Assembly: GCF_037646345.1 (NCBI RefSeq)
Contig: NZ_JBBEWR010000013.1
Location: 1-64,000, forward strand
DNA length: 64,000 bases
Origin: Ascidiimonas aurantiaca
Lineage (GTDB): Bacteria; Bacteroidota; Bacteroidia; Flavobacteriales; Flavobacteriaceae
Direction: 5' to 3'
Shown here: positions 1-9,382 of the stretch, piece by piece
Layout of the letters: each line of letters starts with the position of its first letter
Position numbering within the stretch: position 1 is the stretch's first letter
Program-made: the position numbers and the translations under genes
Notes under the pieces: generated by a model
Told to the model about the DNA's origin: nothing
Seen by the model: only the letters and a program-made list of their open reading frames with translations
The model's database searches: none

Positions 1-393
1 ATACGTTATTAAAAAGCTTTTGTAGGTGCCGTCTGCCTGCAGACTTACCAGAAGGTTTTCAAGCGCCCCGCTGCTACCCTCTCGCAGTACCTGAAAGGTA
101 TAGGAGTGGTAATGGCTGCCAACCGACAGATAGGTAACCTGGTCTGTTAAAACGGTAAACGAAGTGGTATCTCTGGCTATAGGGCTCTTTTTAAAGGTAG
201 AAAGGGCAACGGTTACGGCTTCTTTTTCGGGTAAATTATCAAAGGTAAACTGTTGTACTTCCAGCCCCGGAAGGCCGGCAGCAGGCTGGGAAGTTTCCGG
301 GGTTTCGGTCAATAAGGTATCTTGCTGGCATTGGGCAAACAGTAATACGGCTACCCAAAGCCCTAATAAACGGATTAGGAATTTAGTATGCAT
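1..393 (-). CDS. Lipoprotein of unknown function, 3' end outside window
   Basis: The reading frame starts at the ATG read leftwards from 393 and runs off the left edge of the window, so only about 131 N-terminal residues are seen. The protein begins with a short basic stretch, a hydrophobic segment and a lipobox ending LLFAQC with the lipidated Cys at residue 22, so it is predicted to be an outer-membrane or periplasmic lipoprotein. The rest is Thr/Ser-rich with alternating hydrophobic residues, suggesting a beta-rich fold. I do not recognise the family. It is transcribed away from the decayed gene at 754, with a 360-base AT-rich gap between them. Confidence 0.7.
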   Translation of the reverse strand, partial: MHTKFLIRLLGLWVAVLLFAQCQQDTLLTETPETSQPAAGLPGLEVQQFTFDNLPEKEAVTVALSTFKKSPIARDTTSFTVLTDQVTYLSVGSHYHSYTFQVLREGSSGALENLLVSLQADGTYKSFLITY

Positions 394-753
394 TCTTTTA
401 ATTTTTATGGTTAATGAATGCTTGTACCCGGATGCAAAGCAGGTGCAAAATAGAAAGAAAAAGTAGGAAAATAAAAATCTCTTAAAAAAACAGCTTCCCT
501 AATTACTAGTGCTTTTTTAGCGAGTTTTTAGAGAATATTCTTAAAGCATTATTGCTGTTGGGATGAACGAATTTTCAAAAAAAATAAAAAAAATAACCGT
601 TTTTTATAACATGTTAAGAAAGTATGCTATTTCACAGTAAAATTCAATGGCTAAGCCATAATAAAAGTAAAATATTCACATAATAAAAATTCAAATGGAA
701 TATTGATATACTTATGCATGGTAAAAAAAACAGAGCGAACTAACCTTTTGTAG
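394..753. other. AT-rich intergenic gap
   Basis: No supportable gene. The stretch is very AT-rich with A-runs around 570-600 and lies between the divergent lipoprotein gene and the decayed gene at 754. It should hold the lipoprotein promoter, but I cannot place one with confidence. Confidence 0.5.
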
Positions 754-1600
754 TTGCTTTTTTATCGAATTGATGCCAAAACAGAATCCATTTTGACCTC
801 CATCCTTCAACTGAGGTTAATATATGCAAAACCCTCACTTCACAGTAGTTTATCTATGCTAGTTAAAGCAACAAACGAAATAGGTTACTTCGGAATAGAA
901 CATTTTCCTTGGATAATCAGCATTTATGATTTAATAATAATTGCTGACTTATTTGATAATCCAATGTTATTATTTCACTACATCAAAAGAAGAAAACGAT
1001 TTTTGAGTGAAAGGACATTTTCTACATTCGAAGAGTTGGACCTTATTGCCTATTTTCTTTTAAATGGACTATATATTGAACATACTGTTAAGGATGTAAA
1101 AAAAGAAAATGTAAACATGGTATATTTTGCTCCAGAAACGGATTATATAAATGATTATTATATGTTTAAATTTGGGCATAAAGAAAAGAATACGGTAAAA
1201 CCTAGTAGTTTTTTGACAAAAGAATTCAATAACTTTTTAAAGCATATTGATGAATCAAATATTAAGTATAAGATAAAAATTAGTCTATTACTTTTAGAAT
1301 TCAATAAAAAATCAATAGATCAATTGATGTCATATGTGGAAAAAGTAAAAAGGTAATTTAAAAAGATAAACAACCACATAATTGTGCTATTTATACTGAA
1401 TCTCAAAAAGGAATAGGATTTACTTTATGGTAGGCACTGATAAACCTGAATTAGATTTTAGACTTTATAACTATTGTATGTATAAATTGAATCAACTGAA
1501 TTCTAATATTTGGATCGGATTAGGAGATACGTCATTAGTCAAGGATAAATACAATTTTGAATGTATGTTTTTTGCTTCCAAAGGTCTTGATACAAAATGA
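754..1600 (+). pseudogene. Decayed gene of unknown family, several frameshifts
   Basis: An open frame of about 200 codons follows directly on an in-frame TAG at 751-753 and has no ATG at its head, only TTG, so its 5' end seems lost. It ends at 1356. Coding-like sequence continues in a second frame from about 1362 to 1430 (it reads ...AIYTESQKGIGFTLW) and then in a third frame from 1430 to the TGA at 1598-1600 (VGTDKPELDFRLYNYC...). The three pieces join into one plausible protein of about 280 residues with two single-base shifts. I infer the C-terminal part of a larger cytosolic protein. The family is not recognised. The base composition is more AT-rich than neighbouring genes, which may mean acquired DNA. 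Confidence 0.6.
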
Positions 1601-2114
1601 TGAGGCAAGTTGACAATAACGTATACAGTTAGTAGCTAATTTTGATCGCACAGCTTCCTTGGCAAATGCCTTCAACGAGATTACAGTTCTATTCCAGGAC
1701 AAGATCCAAGTTGTTTTTATCATGTATTTAGGCGGCGTATTACTTCGATTGTAATAGTCAGGATGTAATATGATAATGATAGTTATTCCTTATCGGATGC
1801 TTAGAAAAGTACTTTTATGCTTATGGTATGCATACTTTTTCCCGTAACTCGCCGGAACCATATTCACATATCACCGGACGGATGATACGAAATGGTACTC
1901 ACAGAGGCGACTTTGTAAACGGTATTTCTTAAATCAATACTCATTGTATCTAAAAATAAGGGATCGGGCCATTGCGAACCCCTGGAATGTAGTAACCCCC
2001 CGGGTTTTTTATCCAATATCCATAACCGGAAACCCACAAATATTTAAAAATATATTCGTACAGCCCCTGCTATGTAACGTTCATGTATTTTTTCTTTCCT
2101 TTGTTTAAAGGAAT
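1601..2114. other. Gap without a supportable gene
   Basis: All frames are broken by stops. A short open piece around 1635-1730 could be a further remnant of the decayed gene upstream, but nothing in it is recognisable. A weak hairpin with AACCC and GGGTT arms followed by T residues lies at about 1994-2010. Confidence 0.4.
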
Positions 2115-3221
2115 ATGTTCTTTTACAAAGGCATGAATTTCAATAGTAAATCATCACAGGAAACCAAATCAACCTCCCTTTACTGGACCTGCCAGTTATT
2201 GGGGTGGGGCATCGTTTCCATGTATTGGGCTTATACCGTTTATACACGGGATAACTATAGTGTGTTATACACGTTTGTAAATTATATTTTAGATATAGGT
2301 ATTGGTATTTCATTAACTCATTTTTACCGATGGCTCGCTATAAAATTCAGATGGAGCGAGTTAGTCATTAAAAAGTTATTGTTACGGGTAATTCCCATGA
2401 TTAGCATCCTCTCCCTGCTTTATGCCTTTTTATGCAATGTAAAATGGTATATATACTGGACCTGGGTAGCAGGCGTATACAAAGATCTATGGAACGCTTT
2501 ATTGTATTGGGATCCGGTTTTTATTACAGGTCTGCGATTAATGTCTATCTGGATCTTAGCATATCACCTATATCATTATTACCGCAAAGAAATACAAACC
2601 GCTAAAGAAAATGCACAGTTGTCTGTAATTGCGAAACAAATACAACTGGATAATTTATCTGCGCAATTAAATCCTCATTTTTTGTTCAATTCTTTAAATT
2701 CCATTAAATCTTTAGTAATCGAAAATCCAGATAAGGCCAGAAGAGCTATAGATCTGTTATCAGATCTATTGCGTTCATCATTGTATGAGAAAGATAAAGA
2801 TGTAATTTCAATTGAAGAGGAACTGGCTCTGGTAAAAGATTATATAGAAATAGAAAAGCTGCGTTTTGAAGAACGATTAGCGATTGATATTCATGTAGAT
2901 CCGGGTCTGAAACCATATAAGATCCCTGCTTTAATGATTCAATTACTTGTAGAGAATGCCATAAAACACGGTATTGATAAAATTATGGATGGCGGATTGA
3001 TCAAAATGATCATTTCAAAAAATAAGGATCAGGTAAGTATTCAGGTTCAAAACCCTGGTAAACTAAGCACCGTAAATTCAAAAGGAGTGGGATTAAAAAA
3101 TTTAAGAGAAAGATTGCATATTCAATATAAGGGCAAAGCTTCTTTTAATATCGGCATGTATGATGAGAACACCGTTTCAGCAAACCTTTTAATACCTTAT
3201 CAAAGCAATGAAAACTTTTAA
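2115..3221 (+). CDS. LytS-family membrane sensor histidine kinase
   Basis: A 368-residue sensor kinase of the LytS/YehU type. Residues about 20-155 form four or so membrane segments rich in Trp and Tyr. There is no separate sensor domain. The His_kinase domain follows, with the phospho-acceptor His188 in LNPHFLFNSLNS, an N-box (LVENAIKHGI, Asn281) and a G-box (GVGLKNLRERL, about 324-334) of the HATPase domain. It overlaps the next gene, a LytTR response regulator, by 14 bases, so the two are co-translated and form a two-component system. A second possible start is Met7. The signal sensed is unknown. Confidence 0.9.
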   Translation: MFFYKGMNFNSKSSQETKSTSLYWTCQLLGWGIVSMYWAYTVYTRDNYSVLYTFVNYILDIGIGISLTHFYRWLAIKFRWSELVIKKLLLRVIPMISILSLLYAFLCNVKWYIYWTWVAGVYKDLWNALLYWDPVFITGLRLMSIWILAYHLYHYYRKEIQTAKENAQLSVIAKQIQLDNLSAQLNPHFLFNSLNSIKSLVIENPDKARRAIDLLSDLLRSSLYEKDKDVISIEEELALVKDYIEIEKLRFEERLAIDIHVDPGLKPYKIPALMIQLLVENAIKHGIDKIMDGGLIKMIISKNKDQVSIQVQNPGKLSTVNSKGVGLKNLRERLHIQYKGKASFNIGMYDENTVSANLLIPYQSNENF

Positions 3222-3930
3222 ATCTATTATTGTAGATGATGAACGTCTGGCCCGTGAAGAAGTAAAACGAGCTTTGCAAAAGTTTCTGGAGTTTGCAATT
3301 GTGGGTGAAGCTACTAATGTAGATCATGCTATCGATTTAATTGAAAAGCAAAAACCCGATGTTATTTTTTTAGATATCCACATGCCGGAAAAATCAGGTT
3401 TTGATTTATTGGAAGAGTTGAGTACCGTTCCGGAAGTAGTGTTTACCACCGCTTACGATCAATATGCAGTTAAAGCATTTGAGTTAAATGCTTTAGACTA
3501 TTTAGTAAAACCCCTGCGGGAAGAACGATTTGCCAAAACTATTGAAAAAGTAAAACAGGAATTACATAAGAAAACCGCAATACCGTTAGATGTTTTGCCT
3601 ATGCACCGAAAAATATTTATCAGGGATGGCGAAAACTGTTATTTTATTCTATTGTCTGAAATTCGATTTATAGAATCTTTAGACAATTATGCCCGTTTGT
3701 ATTTTGGCGATAAAAAAGCCATGATCAAAAGGTCACTAAATCTGTTAGAGAAAAGGTTAGATCCTGCCGTATTTTTTAGAGCAAACCGAAATCAAATTAT
3801 CAATACGCAATATATTGCAGAGATCCATCCTCATTTTAATAACCGGCTTCACATCACCTTAACAAGCGGAGAAAAAATTGAAGTTTCAGGTCGGCAGTCA
3901 GTAAAATTTAAAAACCGGAACAGTTTGTAA
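3208..3930 (+). CDS. LytTR-family response regulator
   Basis: A 240-residue response regulator. The receiver domain spans residues 1-120, with acidic residues Asp10/Asp11, phospho-acceptor Asp56 in IFLDIHMPE, a Thr-Thr pair near 80 and Lys101 in LVKPL. A LytTR DNA-binding domain follows (about 135-235) with the typical SLDNYARLYF and FFRANRNQIIN segments. The start lies inside the end of the kinase gene, so the two are translationally coupled. LytTR regulators bind direct repeats as dimers. The targets may include the lipoprotein and esterase genes just downstream on the same strand, but that is inference. Confidence 0.92.
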   Translation: MKTFKSIIVDDERLAREEVKRALQKFLEFAIVGEATNVDHAIDLIEKQKPDVIFLDIHMPEKSGFDLLEELSTVPEVVFTTAYDQYAVKAFELNALDYLVKPLREERFAKTIEKVKQELHKKTAIPLDVLPMHRKIFIRDGENCYFILLSEIRFIESLDNYARLYFGDKKAMIKRSLNLLEKRLDPAVFFRANRNQIINTQYIAEIHPHFNNRLHITLTSGEKIEVSGRQSVKFKNRNSL

Positions 3931-4061
3931 TTTATATTAATAGCTGTAAAATAACGCTTACCTCTGTTTTGGGGCACTCCTGTACTTTCTCTTTTTTTCC
4001 AATTAAAGATTTGGTTTTTTTACACCATCAATACTACGAGATAATTAAAAAGGTCAGTTTT

Positions 4062-4652
4062 ATGAATAAATTAGTGCTTCTTATCATATTATTAATTGTG
4101 TTTTCCTGCGGAAATCACAGAAGTCAGGAAACCGGTAAACCCAACCTGAATGATTACAGTGTTGGAGAAAAATGGACCTGGAAATGGGAAAGCGCAGTTA
4201 ATGGAGAAGTTCGGGGAGAGGGAAAGGATATACAGGAAGTTGTAAATTACAAGGGAGCTTTAGCACTTTGGAATGGTTTCGATACCGTCCGGATTTCTGA
4301 TATTCTAAACAAAAAAACCAGTAGTACCCCTTTTAGAGACTGGCCTTTAAAGGTTGGCAAAAAATGGAAATACGAATCTGAATGGGTAAATGAATCAGGA
4401 CAAAAAGGAATAACCAGTCAGCAGGCTGAGGTTGTATCAATTGAAGAACTGGAGGTAATAGCAGGAAAATTTATGACGTATAAAATTAAATACAACGGAT
4501 TTATAGAAAATTATGAAGCGGGAGGAAAAGGAGAAGTTACCGATACTTTTTGGTATTGCCCGGAATTAAAAACGAGTATCAAACACATTCAAAAAGGGGC
4601 TAATAATTTTATGTACACAAGTGAGTTAATTGAATATGCAAAGGAAAAATAA
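4062..4652 (+). CDS. Lipoprotein of unknown function
   Basis: I choose the ATG at 4062 because it gives a clean lipoprotein signal (Lys, hydrophobic run, then VFSC with Cys17) and a 196-residue product. An in-frame ATG at 3969 would add 31 unlikely residues. The mature part is Trp-, Lys- and Glu-rich, with segments such as GEKWTWKWES and GKKWKYES that resemble beta-barrel or lipocalin-like periplasmic domains. No enzyme motif is visible. It follows the LytS/LytTR pair and precedes a secreted esterase on the same strand. Confidence 0.75.
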   Translation: MNKLVLLIILLIVFSCGNHRSQETGKPNLNDYSVGEKWTWKWESAVNGEVRGEGKDIQEVVNYKGALALWNGFDTVRISDILNKKTSSTPFRDWPLKVGKKWKYESEWVNESGQKGITSQQAEVVSIEELEVIAGKFMTYKIKYNGFIENYEAGGKGEVTDTFWYCPELKTSIKHIQKGANNFMYTSELIEYAKEK

Positions 4653-4734
4653 ACAGCTTTTGCAGGCAGCTTCCCGGAGTATTTATACCCCGGGTATCGG
4701 GTAAATTTTAGTTAGAAAAGAATCCTTATAAAAC

Positions 4735-5919
4735 ATGAAGCATATAATTTTAAAAATCAACATATTCAGTATTGTTTTTATTTTGTTTACGGGCTTAATA
4801 CAGGCACAAAATAAACAGGCATATAGTATTGGAGAAGTTTATCAAATGGATTCAGAAATACTAAAGGAAAAAAGAGAATACATAGTTGAACTTCCGGATT
4901 CTTATTTTACTTCCACTAAAAAATACCCTTTGGTAGTACTATTGGATGGAGAATTTAATTATCATTCTCACTCCGGTATTTTAAAACATATGACACAGGC
5001 GCGTCAAATTCCTGAAATGATTCTTGTAGCCATAAAAAACGTTGACAGAGTACGAGATTATACACCCACAAAATATTTGGTGAATTTAAACGGTACTGAC
5101 GGCACAGAAAGTAATAAAACAAGTGGTGGGAGTAAACAGTTTTTGGCGTTTCTGGAAAAAGAGTTGTTGCCAAAAATTGAAAATACGTATAGGGTCAATG
5201 CTTTTAAAATAGTAGTGGGCGTATCTCACGGAGGGTTATTAGTAGGGTCCTCTTTTTTATCAAAAGACACGTCATTTACCGGATTCATATCTATGGACCC
5301 CAGTTTTTGGTGGGATCATCAATATATTGTAAAGCAGTTAGAAAAAACAGATATAGAACAACTTCGCAACAAAAGATTGTATTTAACTACCGCAGATACA
5401 TTTGAAAATTTTGAAGGCATAGAACATGTCTATCAGGCAAACCTCAATAGCCAGGAAAGATTTAATACCGAACTGAAAAGCAAGGGATTTTATCCGGGAA
5501 ATATTGAATTTGAATATTTTAAAGAAGAGAATCACTGGACAGTAGCTTTATTGAGTCTTTATCACGGGATGCAGTTTATGTACAAAGATCTGATAATGAA
5601 AAATATGCGAACGAGCAGTTTAGAGGACATAAAAAAATACTATCAAACTCATTATAACGGCGCGTTTTTACCTCCCGAAAATGAAATTAACAGGATAGGT
5701 TATCATTACCTTAAGACCAACCCTGAAAAAGCCCTGGCATTCTTCAAATTTAATGTGGAAAACTACCCGGACTCCTGGAATGTTTTTGACAGCCTTGGCG
5801 AAGGGTATTTGGAAATGAATAATAAAAAAGAAGCTGTAAAAAATTACAAAAAGTCATTATTGTTAAACCCAAATAATGAAAATGCAAAAAATGCTATTTT
5901 AAAACTAAACAAGCAGTAA
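4735..5919 (+). CDS. Secreted esterase (enterochelin-esterase-like) with C-terminal TPR
   Basis: A 394-residue protein with an N-terminal signal peptide ending GLIQAQ. Residues about 30-285 match the esterase D/Fes alpha-beta-hydrolase family: a DGEFNYHS segment near the oxyanion region, the nucleophile elbow GVSHGG, and a late His in KEENHWT as the likely catalytic His. The last 80 residues form TPR-like helices (SWNVFDSLGEGYLEM..., DKALAFFK-type repeats). This esterase-TPR arrangement is common in Bacteroidota, where the substrate is usually unknown. It probably acts in the periplasm or outside the cell on an ester. Confidence 0.85.
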   Translation: MKHIILKINIFSIVFILFTGLIQAQNKQAYSIGEVYQMDSEILKEKREYIVELPDSYFTSTKKYPLVVLLDGEFNYHSHSGILKHMTQARQIPEMILVAIKNVDRVRDYTPTKYLVNLNGTDGTESNKTSGGSKQFLAFLEKELLPKIENTYRVNAFKIVVGVSHGGLLVGSSFLSKDTSFTGFISMDPSFWWDHQYIVKQLEKTDIEQLRNKRLYLTTADTFENFEGIEHVYQANLNSQERFNTELKSKGFYPGNIEFEYFKEENHWTVALLSLYHGMQFMYKDLIMKNMRTSSLEDIKKYYQTHYNGAFLPPENEINRIGYHYLKTNPEKALAFFKFNVENYPDSWNVFDSLGEGYLEMNNKKEAVKNYKKSLLLNPNNENAKNAILKLNKQ

Positions 5920-6633
5920 CATATGTTTTGTCATAAATTAATGAAACAAAAAGTGAAGGATGGATTTGGTTCAGAATAACGTTTTTCTTTAAATCTCCTT
6001 AATTACCTACAGTTTTGTTTATACAGATCAGCCCATTATTGGCTATGGAAAAGCTAGTTATAAGTAATTCTTTAATTGTAAACTATATGCTACAAAGGTT
6101 TTTTTCCAAAAAAGGGCATGAATTTTGCAAACGTTATAATACAAAAAAAACCGCGTATCATGAAACCCTGCATACCATATAATACTCGTAAAACACGGGC
6201 ATACAGAAGTATATTTTTTGGAGTGTTGCCTAATCGTATGTTCTTCGCAGGCGCAGAGGCTTTATAACTTCGCTACCCATCGCATTCTTTTGAATTTTTA
6301 GCACCCAAAGCTTTAAAAGGACCCTTGTTTTTGCCAGGCACCAAATAGAAAAATGCCCCGTCATAAACAAAATGTAAACAATACTTTACAAAAAAATGTA
6401 TTTTGATAAAAAAATCCGTCGGTTGAGATGCCCGTGCCTGTGTGATAAGGCATAGTAAATGACCGGGTTTCTGGCCCGGTTTTGATTTCTGCTGTTAGCA
6501 AAACTCCCGGGTGTCTGGATGTATAGATTATGTGGCCATTTTTATAAAAAGCATATGGCTCTATACAGAAAACCACGGCTTTTATAATGATAGCTGTGGT
6601 GTTTAAAATTTGTAGAAAATGTAGCGCCGGTTT
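5920..6633. other. 714-base gap without a supportable gene
   Basis: No reading frame here looks coding. A 71-codon frame read leftwards from 6576 has no recognisable features. A short hairpin, ACCGGG and CCCGGT around a 7-base loop (6462-6480) followed by TTTTGATTT, resembles a terminator for rightward transcription, although no rightward gene ends near it. The region could hold degraded DNA or an untranslated RNA. I see no firm evidence for either. Confidence 0.4.
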
Positions 6634-7056
6634 TTACTTTTCAGGCTTTCCGCTTTGGTTCATCGCCATATCACGATCGTACTTACAGCATTCCGGAAGC
6701 TCATTATACGCGTCTTCATTGCCTGTATATTCCTCGGTATCGTAACCGGATGAAGCAATAGCTTCGTGAATAGCGGCTACCGATACCAGGTTATTATCAA
6801 AAACCACTTCAATTCTCTTTTTATCCACATCCCATACAGCTGAGGAAACACCTTCTAGGGAAGCTGCTTTTTCTATAGTGGCCTTACACATGGTACAATT
6901 GCCCCTAACGCCAAAAGCAGTTTCTGTTATGGCTGCGGTTTTGGTTTCTTCAGATTGTTTCACCGCCGGGTCAGTTACCTGCTCTTTGCTTTCTTTTTTA
7001 CAGCTAAAAACAGCTATTCCTGCTAATACAATAAGTAATAAGATTGTCTTTTTCAT
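6634..7056 (-). CDS. Lipoprotein with heavy-metal-associated (HMA) domain
   Basis: A 140-residue protein. A lipobox (AVFSC, Cys19) shows export and lipidation. Residues about 45-112 form an HMA/MerP-type fold with the metal-binding GNCTMC motif (Cys54 and Cys57). An unusual tail follows with an adjacent Cys-Cys pair (ECCKYDRDM), which may add metal ligands. HMA lipoproteins of this type accompany Cus-type copper/silver efflux genes in Bacteroidota. Here it lies 137 bases downstream of a TolC-family gene on the same strand, which fits a copper-handling role in the periplasm. Metal identity is inferred. Confidence 0.85.
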   Translation of the reverse strand: MKKTILLLIVLAGIAVFSCKKESKEQVTDPAVKQSEETKTAAITETAFGVRGNCTMCKATIEKAASLEGVSSAVWDVDKKRIEVVFDNNLVSVAAIHEAIASSGYDTEEYTGNEDAYNELPECCKYDRDMAMNQSGKPEK

Positions 7057-7193
7057 AGTATAGTGTAAGCGTTATTAAATGGTTTTTATGATTTTACCGA
7101 ATTGCCAAAATACGGATTTTTTCATTTTTTTTGTTGCCTGACCAAGAGGCGTTTTTGGATTTTTGTAACAAAGATAATGCTGTGTTAAACACA

Positions 7194-8441
7194 TTATATT
7201 GCAGTTATATATTCAAGAAGTATTCTGTTATCAAAAAACGTTTTTGTCGCTTCAATAGTTTCCATTTGAAAATTGAGTTTTAGTTCCAGAATTTCAAGGA
7301 GCTCCTGGAAATCTATTTTGGAAGTTTGATAGGTAGTTAAAAAAACGTTTTCCGCTTTTTCTGCCTGTTTTGTATTTTCTTTAAGGGTCATTATTTTCCG
7401 GTAAGCATTGGTCATAGCACTTATGGACTTGTCAAAAAGTACTTCCAGTTCGTTTTTTACATTGGTTTTTTTATTTTCCACAGCCTGTTGTTCCCATTGC
7501 AATTGCTTTTGTCTTGAAGAGTATTTCTTAGAAAACAGCGGTAAAGAGACGGAGACCATAGGCATAATAATATCCCTTCCGTTATCGGGAATATTACCTG
7601 CAGGTTGCTCATCTACCCAAATATAATCTAATCCTACCCCTATGGAAGGAAGCCCTTCTTTTTTGGATACGATCTCAGACTGGACCAGCGCTTCTTTGCG
7701 TGCATCCAGTTCCAGAAGTGCCGGATTATGGATAATATTCTCTTTTTTAAAATCTGGAGTTACCACAGCCAGTGAATCAGGAATGATAACCGGTAAAGTA
7801 ATGTCGCGATTTAACAGAAGATTAAAAGCTTTGATGCCGGTTTGCAGGTTCTCTTCTGAGGTTTCAATAGTGTTTTTCAGGTTATTTAAACAAATACGTA
7901 TCTTAAGTATATCGATCATAGAAGAACGTTTGTTTTCCAACTCTTTAAGAGCCAGTTCTTCATACGATTCCAATATTTTTAAGTGCTTTTTTTGAGTGGT
8001 AAGTGCAGTATTATCCAGAAAAAGAGCATAATAGTGTTGTTTTACATCTCTGGTCAGTACTTTTTCTGCTATTTGTACCTGTAAAGAAGTGGCCTGAGCG
8101 GCAGATCGGGCGCTTTGCTTTTTTGCATGAAGTGTGCCAAACCAGGGAAACTGTTGCTGTGCAGATATCCGGGCCCGCATGGGGCCTATGGGTGTTTCGG
8201 TTTCCTGAATAAAATACCCTGCCGAAAATGTGGTATTAGGCAGACTGCCCGCTTCATTAACGGCCTCACGGGAACTTTCGTAAAAATTTTGGGCAGTTTT
8301 TAATTTTGGGTTGTTAGACCGGGCGATGTATAAATAATGATCGAGATCCTGACTATAAAGCGAGGTGGTGATAAGGCATAGCAATAGGGAGGAAACTTTT
8401 TTGAAACCTTCCCTTAAAAAACGTTTTTCCATTTTAATCAT
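7194..8441 (-). CDS. TolC-family outer-membrane efflux protein
   Basis: An outer-membrane factor of about 415 residues. The start at 8441 (or Met24 of the longer frame, at 8432) puts a good signal peptide ending SLYSQ at the N-terminus. The longer frame from 8501 adds a non-signal stretch. The body has two repeats of long amphipathic helices typical of TolC/CusC (for example LEVLFDKSISAMTNAYRKI), and QQFPWFG and SVSLPLFSKKY segments matching conserved loops. It should form the trimeric exit duct of a tripartite pump. The partner RND pump and adaptor genes are not in the window. The HMA lipoprotein follows on the same strand. Confidence 0.88.
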   Translation of the reverse strand: MIKMEKRFLREGFKKVSSLLLCLITTSLYSQDLDHYLYIARSNNPKLKTAQNFYESSREAVNEAGSLPNTTFSAGYFIQETETPIGPMRARISAQQQFPWFGTLHAKKQSARSAAQATSLQVQIAEKVLTRDVKQHYYALFLDNTALTTQKKHLKILESYEELALKELENKRSSMIDILKIRICLNNLKNTIETSEENLQTGIKAFNLLLNRDITLPVIIPDSLAVVTPDFKKENIIHNPALLELDARKEALVQSEIVSKKEGLPSIGVGLDYIWVDEQPAGNIPDNGRDIIMPMVSVSLPLFSKKYSSRQKQLQWEQQAVENKKTNVKNELEVLFDKSISAMTNAYRKIMTLKENTKQAEKAENVFLTTYQTSKIDFQELLEILELKLNFQMETIEATKTFFDNRILLEYITAI

Positions 8442-8611
8442 ATTTAGGTTAGCTTTTTTATTTGGGGGTACAACTATGTTGAAAGCCTGAATTTCTGGCA
8501 AAAAACCGGCTTTACAAAAATAGTAATCAAATTATAAGCATTACACCAAAAAAATAAAGAGCCTCAAAACTGCTTTATTTTCAAAAACAACTACCGATAG
8601 TAGGGTGAGCA

Positions 8612-8628
8612 GGTAAGTAACTGTTACC
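8612..8628. promoter_or_regulatory. Palindrome upstream of the Crp/Fnr gene
   Basis: Seen directly: GGTAA and TTACC arms enclosing a second palindrome, GTAAC-T-GTTAC (8617-8627). It lies about 50 bases upstream of the Crp/Fnr start and between two divergent genes. The half-sites match those of the operator at 9347, but the spacer is one base rather than four, so binding by the same regulator is only a guess. Confidence 0.35.
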
Positions 8629-8678
8629 ATTATTAAAATCACCGCACAAGCGTGGTAAAAAGTTCGTAACTTCACCGC

Positions 8679-9311
8679 ATGATCCAAGAGCTTACAGATA
8701 GGTATGGTCATCTGTTTGAAGAAGACCTTCTTTACGAAATTAATCAGGTAGGTACGTATAAAGAAGTACCAGAAGGGTTTACGCTGATGGATATAGGAGA
8801 GTATATTCGGTCGATGCCTTTAATGGTTTCCGGAGCTATTAAAATATTACGTGAAGATCACGAGGGAGACGAGTTGCTTTTGTATTTTCTTGAACCGGGA
8901 GATACCTGTGCCATGACCCTTACCTGTTGTATGGGGCAAACTAAAAGTGAAATAAGAGCCATAGCCGAAACCAATACTACCTTAATAATGGTACCGGTAC
9001 AGAAAATGGATGAGTGGATGGCAAAGTATAAGAGCTGGCGCAGTTTTGTAATGGAAAGTTATCAGGACCGGCTTAATGAAATGCTGGAAACCATAGACAG
9101 TATTGCCTTTTTAAAAATGGATGAAAGGTTACTTAAATATTTGGGAGAAAAGGCACGTATAAACAAGGATGCCATTATAAATACAACCCATCAACAAATA
9201 GCGTATGACCTGCATACTTCGAGAGTAGTAATTTCAAGATTGCTTAAATCTCTTGAAAAGATGAATAAAATAAAACTACACCGAAATCACATAGAAATTC
9301 TCAACCTGTAA
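8679..9311 (+). CDS. Crp/Fnr-family transcription regulator
   Basis: A 210-residue regulator. Residues about 10-125 form the cyclic-nucleotide-binding-like beta-roll, with GDTCAMTLTCCMG in the place of the phosphate-binding cassette; the pocket lacks the Arg used for cAMP. A long dimer helix follows, then a winged helix at about 150-210 with THQQIAYDL and the recognition helix SRVVISRLLK. The FNR iron-sulfur cysteines at the N-terminus are absent. It is followed by a persulfide dioxygenase gene, and a GTAAC-n4-GTTAC palindrome lies between them. In Bacteroidota such regulators often sit with sulfur-oxidising MBL/rhodanese genes. The Cys-Cys pair (TCC) might sense sulfide or oxidants; this is speculation. 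Confidence 0.88.
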   Translation: MIQELTDRYGHLFEEDLLYEINQVGTYKEVPEGFTLMDIGEYIRSMPLMVSGAIKILREDHEGDELLLYFLEPGDTCAMTLTCCMGQTKSEIRAIAETNTTLIMVPVQKMDEWMAKYKSWRSFVMESYQDRLNEMLETIDSIAFLKMDERLLKYLGEKARINKDAIINTTHQQIAYDLHTSRVVISRLLKSLEKMNKIKLHRNHIEILNL

Positions 9312-9346
9312 CTCCTCGAATTTGTACGGACCTGATAGACAGATTT

Positions 9347-9360
9347 GTAACTTTAGTTAC
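9347..9360. promoter_or_regulatory. Probable Crp/Fnr operator GTAAC-n4-GTTAC
   Basis: A perfect 14-base palindrome, GTAACtttaGTTAC, in the 101-base gap between the Crp/Fnr gene and the sulfur dioxygenase gene. This half-site and spacing match the motif reported for HcpR-type Crp/Fnr regulators in some bacteria. Its centre (9353.5) is about 41.5 bases upstream of the start point expected from the -7 element at 9383, the standard position for class II activation. That the neighbouring regulator binds it is inference. Confidence 0.65.
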
Positions 9361-9382
9361 GCTGTCATAAACTGGTTTGCCG

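Noticed and set aside
1535..1723. Leftward 62-codon open frame over the decayed gene
   Set aside because: It overlaps the third-frame remnant of the pseudogene on the other strand and has no recognisable features.
1994..2010. Hairpin followed by T residues before the LytS gene
   Set aside because: A 5-base stem with a 3-base loop is too weak to call a terminator.
6361..6576. Leftward open frame of 71 codons in the 5.9-6.6 kb gap
   Set aside because: No signal, domain or family-like pattern, and a hairpin crosses it. It looks like chance.
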